From a virus, in IMG/VR virus record IMGVR_UViG_3300031787_000320, positions 1-39,497 of that record: 39,497 nucleotides of DNA; one strand, 5' to 3'. Position numbers and translations under genes: made by a program. Positions 23,564 to 29,646 of this stretch are shown in pieces; position 1 is the stretch's first letter; each line of letters starts with the position of its first letter. The notes beneath the pieces were generated by a model, which saw only the letters and a program-made list of their open reading frames with translations, did not search any database and was not told where the DNA came from.

Positions 23564-24446
23564 CTCCTTCGTTTAATACTTGAGTTAATGCGGCCACCTG
23601 CGATTCAGTTAGTTCAACATCTTCAACGAGCCATGCAGCTACTGACTTTGAGCCATCTTTGAGCATTGCGCCTTCCTTAACTTTCTTTAAGGCATCCTTG
23701 AAAACTTTATCAGATACGGTTGTACGGGATGGGGCAGGGGGTGGTGTAGGCATATCAGCTACTCCCGTATCGCACCATTTGCGTATCATTTCACCGGTTT
23801 TTTCAGTAATTATAAAAGCATCTTTACCCTCAAATAGGTTAGTACGATCTTTTGATGCAATTGCAAGGTGTGTATCTCTATCAAGTGTTAAAGATACGGT
23901 TAGTTCGTACTCCCATCCATCACGCTGAATATCTTTCATGCCTACTTTATGTACCTTCTTACCTTCGCCCATTACAGTTTCCATCTTTGAGCGTGTGCAG
24001 GTAATAACGTGTAAAGGTGAGTGAAGTACCTTGGATACGAAGGCATCATGTCGGGGTGTTGTTTCTGACCACGCTGCCCATGCGTTGCCTTTGTATTTGA
24101 GTTGGGCAAGTTTATCATTGATTTCAAGGCATCCCCCCGGGCCACTCCATTCGTGAGTGGATGAATCAATAATAACGCATTTTATTCCAGCATTGATAAC
24201 AATGTCAAGTGCCTGGATGTAGCGTTCAGGTGTAAATGGTGGTTCAAGTTGTATGGTGTTAAATTCGCCTAAATGACTATACAGAGATGCGCTACCATTC
24301 TCCGTGTCAATTACTGCGATTTTATCCCAATCTCCAACAAGGCCCTTGGCTAGTAAAAGGGCAGAATAGGTTTTACCTGCGCCACTTGGGGCTGACAGGT
24401 TTAGCCGAAGCATTGTCTGCTTCCGTTGTGCTTTTTGTAGTTGCAT
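23544..24446 (-). CDS. Sak4-like / AAA_24 recombination ATPase
   Basis: 300 residues. Walker A SAPSGAGKTYSA (18-29), IAVIDTENGSASLYS (42-56) and Walker B CVIIDSSTHEW (90-100, Asp95) match the phage RecA-like Sak4/AAA_24 family. Those ATPases promote single-strand annealing with SSB during recombination. The C-terminal region (from about residue 230) holds a Pro-rich linker and a helical tail (VSDKVFKDALKKVKEGAM). First gene of the minus-strand replication operon, opposite the plus-strand small-gene group. Confidence 0.85.
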   Translation of the reverse strand: MQLQKAQRKQTMLRLNLSAPSGAGKTYSALLLAKGLVGDWDKIAVIDTENGSASLYSHLGEFNTIQLEPPFTPERYIQALDIVINAGIKCVIIDSSTHEWSGPGGCLEINDKLAQLKYKGNAWAAWSETTPRHDAFVSKVLHSPLHVITCTRSKMETVMGEGKKVHKVGMKDIQRDGWEYELTVSLTLDRDTHLAIASKDRTNLFEGKDAFIITEKTGEMIRKWCDTGVADMPTPPPAPSRTTVSDKVFKDALKKVKEGAMLKDGSKSVAAWLVEDVELTESQVAALTQVLNEGGEDGTN

Positions 24447-24533
24447 AAATAATTGAGTTTAGAAGTCAAAGATGCAAAATAATTTGGAATTACAAAAATA
24501 TTTTTTATTTTTGCTGAAACAAACCTATAATTT
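24447..24533. promoter_or_regulatory. Divergent promoter region
   Basis: On the plus strand TTTG (24483-24486) and TATTTTTG (24506-24513), 19 bases apart, match the Bacteroidota consensus and serve the small-gene group. On the minus strand a near match, CATCTTTG preceded 18 bases earlier by TTTG, could drive the Sak4-like operon. The whole region is A/T-rich and has no ORF. Confidence 0.55.
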
Positions 24534-24743
24534 ATGACAGACAACACAGACAACCCAGCGTTTCCGATTATTGAGTTCCTTAATGAAAAGATAAAGGAAG
24601 CCGAGGAAAACAAAGACCATTGGGAAGAAAACCATCAGAAACCTATGGCCGACTATTACCGCAAGGTGGCAGTCAACCGCATCGCTGCTTTTAAAGAAGT
24701 ACTTGAATTTATAACTGAAAACTTTAATGAAAATGGCGAATAA
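24534..24743 (+). CDS. Small acidic helical protein (69 aa)
   Basis: First plus-strand gene after the divergent promoter: MTDNTDNPAFPIIEFLNEKI, with a Glu/Lys-rich helix (EENKDHWEENHQKPMADYYR). Acidic, probably early. No recognised family. The end overlaps the next gene. Confidence 0.65.
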   Translation: MTDNTDNPAFPIIEFLNEKIKEAEENKDHWEENHQKPMADYYRKVAVNRIAAFKEVLEFITENFNENGE

Positions 24744-24987
24744 CCTAACGGCAGTGGAACAGAACGGCAATTTTGCCAAACCCGTGTTATGCGATGTTTT
24801 TAAAGGTAAACTCGCAACACTTAAAGAAGATTTTTTACCCGAAAGTGAACACTGGGAAAATGGTTATTGGCATCTTAAAAAAGGAACACAAGTTTACATT
24901 CAAGGGAATGAAAGTGACGGTACTTGCTACATAGAATATATTGAAGCGGTGTTTACGATTGATTACAGTCAGTTAAATATCGCATAA
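24733..24987 (+). CDS. Small hypothetical protein (84 aa)
   Basis: Starts at MANNLTAVEQNGNFAKPVL (ATG 24733; another in-frame ATG at 24727). It overlaps the preceding stop. Contains HWENGYWHLKKGTQVYIQ, a short aromatic-rich beta segment, and ends YIEAVFTIDYSQLNIA. No recognised family. Confidence 0.6.
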   Translation: MANNLTAVEQNGNFAKPVLCDVFKGKLATLKEDFLPESEHWENGYWHLKKGTQVYIQGNESDGTCYIEYIEAVFTIDYSQLNIA

Positions 24988-25000
24988 AACTAAATAACCT

Positions 25001-25318
25001 ATGGCACAACAGACAGCAGTTGATTGGTTTTGTGAAATGATTGTTGATATGATACATGAATCACATCATTCAGAACTTGCAGATTTATATGAACAAGCCA
25101 AACAAATGGAAAGGGAGCAGAAGATAATGACTAAATCCGACAAACTACACCAGCTACTGACCTCTGATCATGTGTTCAACCTCTCCGCTATTGAGCGCAA
25201 AGTTGGCCTGCGTAAGTTAAAACTGCATGAATGGGTGAATAATAAGACATATTTAGACGATGCGGAAGTATTGAAAATCAGCAAGTTAGTAGAAAATGCA
25301 ACAAAATTGCAAAAATAA
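25001..25318 (+). CDS. Module-fusion small protein (105 aa), possible DNA-binding
   Basis: Residues 1-42 (MAQQTAVDWFCEMI...YEQAKQMEREQ) match the second module of the minus-strand protein at 15793-16134. A second part follows from MTKSDKLHQLLTSDHVFN, with SAIERKVGLRKLKLHEWVNN and DDAEVLKISKLVENA, a helix-turn-helix-like arrangement. The internal ATG at about 25127 might give a shorter separate product. The combination suggests fusion of two small phage proteins. Confidence 0.6.
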   Translation: MAQQTAVDWFCEMIVDMIHESHHSELADLYEQAKQMEREQKIMTKSDKLHQLLTSDHVFNLSAIERKVGLRKLKLHEWVNNKTYLDDAEVLKISKLVENATKLQK

Positions 25319-25329
25319 TTCCAAAAATA

Positions 25330-25362
25330 TTTGGAAGTTGTGAGTAAATACCCGTATCTTTG
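25330..25362 (+). promoter_or_regulatory. Predicted promoter (Bacteroidota consensus)
   Basis: TTTG (25330-25333) and TATCTTTG (25355-25362), 21 bases apart, upstream of the ATG at 25388. The -33 context (TTTGGAA) matches that of the promoter at 24483, suggesting a shared early-promoter form. Confidence 0.6.
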
Positions 25363-25387
25363 ATATATCAAATCAAAACCAAAAACC

Positions 25388-25552
25388 ATGACAACGATTA
25401 AAATCTACAGAGGCATTGAAGTAACACAATTTTACGCACCCTCTACCCGTAAAAGCGATTATTCTTGCATTATTAACGGCAAAATGTTCAGTTCGCCATC
25501 TTGGGATAATCTGAAAAAAACAATTAAGAAAAAACTTGTATCTTTTAATTAA
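25388..25552 (+). CDS. Small hypothetical protein (54 aa)
   Basis: ATG 25388, ends TAA 25552, just after the predicted promoter. Sequence opens MTTIKIYRGIEVTQFYAPST and holds SDYSCIINGKMFSS followed by a basic end (KKTIKKKLVSFN). No recognised family. Confidence 0.55.
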   Translation: MTTIKIYRGIEVTQFYAPSTRKSDYSCIINGKMFSSPSWDNLKKTIKKKLVSFN

Positions 25553-25571
25553 CCAATAAAAACCCAACCCC

Positions 25572-25964
25572 ATGATTAAGTTAGCCGTATCAACCCGAAC
25601 ACAAGCCATGCACTACGCAGAACGCAGCCACTTAGAATTTGATGAGTTCCTCACAGAAACAGGTGGAATGATTCAAACCTACAATGATGATGGTTCAGTC
25701 TGTCAGCAGATTAACTACTACATCCAGCCGACAAAGCGGCCGATTTCGGAAGTGCAAGTATTTGAGATTTTTAACCCATTCATGAACCGCTACGAGGAGT
25801 ATAACTCCATGTGGAACTTCATGCAGGACTTCGACCTAGATGCAATGCACATACCGTATATGACCAAGCGTATAACCTTCAGCGATGGCAGTCAGGAAGT
25901 TTATCGCACCATGTTGGATAGCTTGTCCTTTTCATCGGAATTAGTTAATTTCGTGAGTGCATAA
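25572..25964 (+). CDS. Hypothetical protein (130 aa)
   Basis: Starts MIKLAVSTRTQAMHYAERSH; contains EFDEFLTETGGMIQTYNDDG and IFNPFMNRYEEYNSMWNF. The composition is normal for a folded soluble protein with mixed helix and strand. It follows a 54-residue gene within the same transcription unit and is closed by the terminator at 25980. No family recognised. Confidence 0.65.
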   Translation: MIKLAVSTRTQAMHYAERSHLEFDEFLTETGGMIQTYNDDGSVCQQINYYIQPTKRPISEVQVFEIFNPFMNRYEEYNSMWNFMQDFDLDAMHIPYMTKRITFSDGSQEVYRTMLDSLSFSSELVNFVSA

Positions 25965-25979
25965 GTTGGGTTTTGGTTT

Positions 25980-26008
25980 CCCCCGGCAATTCTGTCGGGG
26001 GTTTTATT
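25980..26008 (+). terminator. Rho-independent terminator
   Basis: CCCCCG (25980-25985) pairs with CGGGGG (25996-26001) around a 10-base loop, followed by TTTTATTT on the plus strand. It closes the 130-residue gene and separates it from the DnaA-like region. Confidence 0.8.
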
Positions 26009-26026
26009 TACCATCAATACTCTATC

Positions 26027-26374
26027 ATGAACCCAAACGATTACATTCAAATTTTAGCAAACCATGTTAAGAAAACAAACACACCATTCTATACGAAGAA
26101 TAACAAGGCCCCCCGTATCAATTCACCATCCGATATGCCATACTCCCGAATGGCAATCATTATCAACAAATTGGAACAATATGCTAAACTATTACGCAGC
26201 TCCCGGTCTTATGACCCAAGACCGCATAAGTGTTACTATTATCATCGACACGGTGTCAAAATACTTCGATGTAACCATGCAGGGCCTCATGGGGCCGTCA
26301 AGAATGGCAAAGATGGTAATGGCCCGTCAAATAGCCCAGTACCTTTTGCGTTCAGAGTTAAAGATGCCCGTTAA
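26027..26374 (+). CDS. Small protein overlapping the DnaA-like gene (upper part likely real)
   Basis: ATG 26027: MNPNDYIQILANHVKKTNTP, with SDMPYSRMAIIINKLEQYAK. The first 60 or so residues look like a folded protein. The rest (after RSYDPRPHK) reads like the out-of-frame shadow of the DnaA-like gene. So either two genes overlap by more than 160 bases, or one protein is split by a frameshift near 26180-26210, where the downstream frame opens with an ATG. Confidence 0.45.
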   Translation: MNPNDYIQILANHVKKTNTPFYTKNNKAPRINSPSDMPYSRMAIIINKLEQYAKLLRSSRSYDPRPHKCYYYHRHGVKILRCNHAGPHGAVKNGKDGNGPSNSPVPFAFRVKDAR

Positions 26375-26513
26375 AGCTATTGGCCGTCTATTCCACCGGG
26401 ATCATACATCTGTGCTTTATAGCATCAAATACATTGATAATCAGCATAGTTTAAAGAACCCTGGGGATATTGTAACCCATTTAATCAACATCGAAAATCA
26501 ACTAAAATGGTAA
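26181..26513 (+). CDS. DnaA domain IV-like DNA-binding protein
   Basis: From the ATG at 26181 or 26211 (MTQDRISVTIIIDTVSKYF). The sequence has VTMQGLMGPSRMAKMVMARQ then IAQYLLRSE, and KAIGRLFHRDHTSVLYSIKY. This matches DnaA domain IV: the basic helix, R-Q-x-A-x-Y-L-x-R, and the 'IG..F..RDHTsVl.a' HTH. No ATPase domain is present, so it is a stand-alone DNA-binding module that could act at an origin or compete with host DnaA. Overlaps the upstream ORF in another frame. Confidence 0.75.
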   Translation: MLNYYAAPGLMTQDRISVTIIIDTVSKYFDVTMQGLMGPSRMAKMVMARQIAQYLLRSELKMPVKAIGRLFHRDHTSVLYSIKYIDNQHSLKNPGDIVTHLINIENQLKW

Positions 26514-26602
26514 TCTTTGCAGCAGTCCTATTTCTGTTCACGGTTTACGCTGCCTATCAATTGGGCAAGTATGAAAGTGAGCATGGGAGGGAGGATAAGT
26601 AA
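26507..26602 (+). CDS. Single-pass membrane peptide (31 aa)
   Basis: ATG 26507 overlaps the stop of the DnaA-like gene. It encodes VIFAAVLFLFTVYAAYQLG, one hydrophobic segment, followed by a charged tail (KYESEHGREDK). Small but plausible, given the tight overlap. Function unknown. Confidence 0.45.
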   Translation: MVIFAAVLFLFTVYAAYQLGKYESEHGREDK

Positions 26603-26608
26603 GCAAAT

Positions 26609-26719
26609 AGTCAGGTGGCGGAATTGGTAGACGCAGACGAGTTTAGGGATAACGCATTGTACAATGTGAAAATGGACTTTAACAATTATCCTATACAGGT
26701 TCGAATCCTGTCCTGACTG
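26609..26719 (+). tRNA. tRNA-Leu-like element with enlarged central region
   Basis: Acceptor AGTCAGG (26609-26615) pairs with CCTGACT (26712-26718). The D arm GGCGGAATTGGTAGACGC is that of class II tRNA-Leu. The T arm ACAGG/CCTGT carries the loop TTCGAAT. Between the D arm and T arm lie 59 bases, where no 5-bp anticodon stem with a 7-base loop is found. Instead TAGGGATAA pairs with TTATCCTA (one bulge) around a 33-base loop. No CCA is encoded. It may be an intron- or insertion-bearing tRNA, a decayed gene, or a tRNA mimic. Confidence 0.5.
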
Positions 26720-26736
26720 CTAATAATTAAAAAGTT

Positions 26737-26952
26737 ATGAAAGAAATATTTGAAAAAATATTCGAGAAAAAAATTAAGTATATTAGCTTTAATCAATATA
26801 TTCATGTATATCCTCACCAAGATAAAGATGGTGAGATATATGAAACAGAAGTTAATCCTGAAGAACCGTCATATAGTATTCTGTTTATTGATGGGTCAAA
26901 AACAGTAATAGATTTAAGTGAACTAATAGTAAAAATATTCAATTCAAAATAA
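26737..26952 (+). CDS. Small hypothetical protein (71 aa)
   Basis: Starts MKEIFEKIFEKKIKYISFNQ, then YPHQDKDGEIYETEVNPEEP and a last strand-helix part (SYSILFIDGSKTVIDLSELI). Composition is AT-rich relative to neighbours. Unknown function. It follows the tRNA-Leu-like element. Confidence 0.55.
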   Translation: MKEIFEKIFEKKIKYISFNQYIHVYPHQDKDGEIYETEVNPEEPSYSILFIDGSKTVIDLSELIVKIFNSK

Positions 26953-26955
26953 AAC

Positions 26956-26969
26956 AGTCAGGTGGCGGA
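26956..26969 (+). repeat. 14-bp repeat of the tRNA-Leu-like 5' end
   Basis: AGTCAGGTGGCGGA occurs here and at 26609-26622, where it is the acceptor and first D-arm strand. Here it is followed by ACAAAGC (26969-26975) pairing with GCTTTGT (27011-27017), but no T arm. It precedes the 72-residue gene by about 65 bases. Confidence 0.7.
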
Positions 26970-27035
26970 CAAAGCGGCTGCTGGTCTTCTCACGATAATG
27001 CTCTGGGCGGGCTTTGTAAAACCCACAATTATAAA

Positions 27036-27254
27036 ATGGAAAATTCATTTTTTGACAGACTTCTAATTGAAGCACAAGAGTTGGCGACAAAAACAAACGC
27101 CTTAAATGACTTTATGAGAACGCAAAAATTTGTTGACCTTGATAGGCAAAACAAAGATTTGCTTTACAAACAGTCAAGATTAATGAACGAGTATTTACAG
27201 ATACTTGGACAAAGAATTGAGTTACTCGGTGAAAAGTTTTCTTTCAAACAGTAA
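27036..27254 (+). CDS. Small coiled-coil phage protein (72 aa; resembles crAss001_48-related proteins)
   Basis: MENSFFDRLLIEAQELATKT, then NDFMRTQKFVDLDRQNKDLL and QSRLMNEYLQILGQRIELL. The 'F..RL..E..eL..k...L..F......f..L......LL..Q...M..Y..iL..Ri' pattern matches a small helical protein found across Bacteroidota phages and often annotated as crAss001_48-related. Function unknown. Confidence 0.65.
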   Translation: MENSFFDRLLIEAQELATKTNALNDFMRTQKFVDLDRQNKDLLYKQSRLMNEYLQILGQRIELLGEKFSFKQ

Positions 27255-27269
27255 CATATAATTGTGGTT

Positions 27270-27299
27270 CGTAGGATGCTCGGTGTCGGGTATCCTACG
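27270..27299. other. Perfect 8-bp hairpin without T-tract
   Basis: CGTAGGAT (27270-27277) and ATCCTACG (27292-27299) pair around 14 bases. Neither strand has a T-run after it, so it is not a standard terminator. It lies in the intergenic stretch between a plus-strand gene and the tRNA, near the point where the two transcription directions meet. Confidence 0.55.
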
Positions 27300-27341
27300 G
27301 TTGCCACTAACACATAAATACACGCTATAATCACTACGGCA

Positions 27342-27412
27342 CCACTGTTAGCTCAAAGGTAGAGCCCCTGCATTGTAGCTGGGTGATACGGGTTCGAGTC
27401 CTGTACGGTGGT
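27342..27412 (+). tRNA. tRNA, probable anticodon TGT (Thr)
   Basis: Acceptor CCACTGT (27342-27348) pairs with ACGGTGG (27405-27411). D arm GCTC/GAGC, T arm ACGGG/CCTGT with loop TTCGAGT. Between them a 7-base loop ATTGTAG places TGT at the anticodon. The anticodon stem is weak (two G-T pairs and a C-C mismatch), and no CCA is encoded, so identity and function are uncertain. The last base coincides with the end of the opposite-strand metalloprotease-like gene. Confidence 0.6.
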
Positions 27413-27645
27413 CACTTTTCTACTTTCCTATACCCCTGTTCCCACAGAACCTTCGTGAGCCGCTTTGACTTGCGTATGATAGCCGTTTCGCTATCCTTCG
27501 GGTATAGTATGTGTAATGCTTCGTGTATGGTGATTTCAAGGCGATAGCGGCCTTTTAACCGCTCATCAATTTCAATGGTGTTGCTATCAATGTGCGCCAA
27601 TCCATCGGCTTTCTCCTTGCCTAATTTGCGATGGATGACCTTCAT
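27412..27645 (-). CDS. Small HExxH metalloprotease-like protein (77 aa)
   Basis: Start at the ATG at 27645 (MKVIHRKLGKEKADGLAHID), one base after the phosphoesterase stop; the longer frame to 27726 lies within that gene and is unlikely. The motif ITIHEALHILYP carries HEALH (HExxH zinc site) after a strand with IDERLKGRYRLE. It resembles the small Zn-protease-like proteins of phages (IrrE/ImmA-like minimal form). Whether it cleaves anything is unknown. Last gene of the minus-strand late group. Confidence 0.7.
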   Translation of the reverse strand: MKVIHRKLGKEKADGLAHIDSNTIEIDERLKGRYRLEITIHEALHILYPKDSETAIIRKSKRLTKVLWEQGYRKVEK

Positions 27646-27646
27646 A

Positions 27647-28639
27647 TTATAATAGTTTACCCTTGTAAATACGTTTATTCCTAAATTCAAAAGATTCACC
27701 ATCGCTGGCAAGTTCGACAAACCCAAAGCCGTGATTCCACTTATTGAGTGGCATGAATGCCGGATGCAGTTCCGAAAGGCAACCGATACTAAATGTGGTT
27801 ACCATTGACCCGGATAGTGTCGGTTCGGTATGCTCCGATGTTTGGTGGTTATGGCCTTGAAAGCATGATAATTTAGCACGAAGGAACAAGCCCCTTGCAG
27901 GGTTCACCGGTGCCGATATTCCCCCAGGGTATTCGTGTCCATGCAGCCCCCAAAGGTTATTCATTCGGATAGGCCGCTTATCGCCTATCACTTCAATACC
28001 GGATGCCCTTGCTTTAATGATGTTGGCAAGATCAAACTCTTCCACTCCTATAAGTTCGTGCGCTTTCTCCAATAAGAAATGCTGATACCTTTCTTCGTGA
28101 TTTCCTAACTTGTAGTAAACCTTTGCCTTTGGGAATGTCTTTTGCAGGATAGCAAAGAAATCTTTGAATGATGCTAGTTCGGATGCGAAGTCCCTTTTTT
28201 TCGGGTCTTTAACAAACCGTGATAGCTTATGACAGTCCAAAATATCCCCGTTAAGCAGTATGGCATCGGGTTGCTCTTTCTTGCCGTAATTCAGGGCCAC
28301 CGTGAGGGCTTCGATGTTGTGGTAGGGTAGATGCACATCGGATAAAATAAGAACCTTTTTATGGCCTTTAATTACGAATGGTGCAAAGTCCGATTCAAAG
28401 GATTCAGGCAGGTTATACGGGTTTTTTGGTCTGTCTTGGGGCATAAAGTATTGAGTTTTAGCGATTGATTGGTTCTTAACAAGTTTTCCCTCTATGTAGC
28501 GAATTGCTGACCGGGCATCTTCTAGGTGCTTAAAGGTTAGGTTATTTTCAGCATACATTATACGGGCAAGTTTCAGCGAAGGCATCTGCATCCCGTACTT
28601 GTCCCGATACTCACGGGCTATATCTGCTTTTGAGGTCAT
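27647..28639 (-). CDS. Calcineurin-like metallophosphoesterase
   Basis: Start at ATG 28639, in an ATGA overlap with the upstream gene; 330 residues. All metal-ligand motifs are visible: LILSDVHLPYHN (Asp101, His103), LLNGDILDCH (Asp132), YKLGNHEERY (Asn180, His181), WGLHGHEY (His233/235) and FQGHNHQT (GHxH near 262-265). Phages encode such enzymes for DNA or nucleotide metabolism or for modifying host RNA; the substrate cannot be told here. The N-terminal 80 residues have an unassigned helical extension. It is the second-to-last gene of this minus-strand block. Confidence 0.88.
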   Translation of the reverse strand: MTSKADIAREYRDKYGMQMPSLKLARIMYAENNLTFKHLEDARSAIRYIEGKLVKNQSIAKTQYFMPQDRPKNPYNLPESFESDFAPFVIKGHKKVLILSDVHLPYHNIEALTVALNYGKKEQPDAILLNGDILDCHKLSRFVKDPKKRDFASELASFKDFFAILQKTFPKAKVYYKLGNHEERYQHFLLEKAHELIGVEEFDLANIIKARASGIEVIGDKRPIRMNNLWGLHGHEYPGGISAPVNPARGLFLRAKLSCFQGHNHQTSEHTEPTLSGSMVTTFSIGCLSELHPAFMPLNKWNHGFGFVELASDGESFEFRNKRIYKGKLL

Positions 28640-28905
28640 ATGTGCTGCTCCACTATCATTTGAACTAATGATGTCCAATAAGTACTCCCGTTCTTAATCA
28701 CCTTGCCTTGCAGCACCCAAATACCTGGAATGTCAATGTCACCGACAGATGTACTATACACTAGATTATGATTTCCCTGTACGGTTGCAGTCCAGTACCC
28801 TGTCTGCCCGGATGGTTTCTTGTAATATATTTCCGCTACATCGGGTTGATGTACATTGACATTTGATGTGAGGGTTATTGTTATGGTAGTACCGTTGTAT
28901 ATCAT
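28636..28905 (-). CDS. Small beta-rich virion-type protein (89 aa)
   Basis: MIYNGTTITITLTSNVNVHQ, then PDVAEIYYKKPSGQTGYWTA and VGDIDIPGIWVLQGKVIKNG. All strands, with a 'dIdipG.W.lq..v' pattern seen in small phage appendage proteins. ATGA overlap with both neighbours. Probably structural; exact role unknown. Confidence 0.6.
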   Translation of the reverse strand: MIYNGTTITITLTSNVNVHQPDVAEIYYKKPSGQTGYWTATVQGNHNLVYSTSVGDIDIPGIWVLQGKVIKNGSTYWTSLVQMIVEQHI

Positions 28906-29513
28906 GCCGTGAAGTTTTCTGTTATAGTTACGTTATAATCAAAGTCATCTGCTATTGTTACGTTTTGTGCAATTTGCTCAATGATTTGAACATTATTACT
29001 CTCTGTTTCTACGATTGTAACGTTAGTCGACTTGCTTTGTTCTATGGTTACGTTAGCGTTAAACTGAAACAAAGGTACAACCAAGTTAGCATCAAATCCG
29101 GTCAGCACGAAAGTGCCACGCTCTGCGGTGAGTGATAACTGTCCTTCTTTCTGCAGGGTGGCATCTTGCCCGGTTAGTGTGAATGTACCTTTGTCCGCTT
29201 GTATTGTCCGGACAAGTGAAAAGTCAGCATCCCTTCCCGTGAGTATAAATGTTCCCCGGTCTGCGCCAATGGTACGCGATGCGTTAAGTCCGGCATCATT
29301 ACCCGTGAGAGTATAGGTTGCCGTGTCTGCTGCAAGTGTTTTTGATATGCTGAAATTAGCATCGCCACCGGTGAGGGTGAAAGCTACAACGGTAGCAGCC
29401 ACCTGAAATGCTGCCCTAAAATCTACTACAATACCCGTGAGGTCATATTGACCCCTGTCAGCGGTTAGTGTGTTACCTGCTGCCCCATGGTTACGTAATA
29501 GCGTTAAAAGCAT
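28902..29513 (-). CDS. Repeat-rich appendage protein (203 aa)
   Basis: About six imperfect repeats with the core '.ADrGTF.LTG.DA' (for example DRGTFILTGRDADF, DKGTFTLTGQDATL, ERGTFVLTGFDANL) cover residues 15-150. A second repeat type with NVTI then recurs (NVTIEQS, NVTIVET, NVQIIEQ, NVTIADD, NVTITEN) to the end. Such beta repeats occur in phage tail or head appendages. Start overlaps the 51-residue gene by 23 bases. Confidence 0.65.
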   Translation of the reverse strand: MLLTLLRNHGAAGNTLTADRGQYDLTGIVVDFRAAFQVAATVVAFTLTGGDANFSISKTLAADTATYTLTGNDAGLNASRTIGADRGTFILTGRDADFSLVRTIQADKGTFTLTGQDATLQKEGQLSLTAERGTFVLTGFDANLVVPLFQFNANVTIEQSKSTNVTIVETESNNVQIIEQIAQNVTIADDFDYNVTITENFTA

Positions 29514-29646
29514 TTCGTGCCTCTGTTAGTTCTTGTTGTAGTTGTATAACGGTGTTTTTATCTCCTCTCAATTTGGCAGCAGTTATAAGCATCTCAAGTT
29601 GATTGATTTGCCGTGATAGTATTTCCTTTTCTTCTGCCTGTGTCAT
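29491..29646 (-). CDS. Small coiled-coil protein (51 aa)
   Basis: ATG 29646 forms a TAATG overlap with the preceding gene's stop. The sequence (MTQAEEKEILSRQINQLEML, then KNTVIQLQQELTEARNAF) is a continuous helix suited to a coiled coil. It may be a trimerisation or assembly factor for the flanking appendage proteins, an inference from position only. Confidence 0.6.
   Translation of the reverse strand: MTQAEEKEILSRQINQLEMLITAAKLRGDKNTVIQLQQELTEARNAFNAIT

Noticed and set aside
27270-27299. Terminator at the convergent gene boundary
   Set aside because: The hairpin is perfect, but neither strand has a T-tract, so it is listed only as a hairpin.
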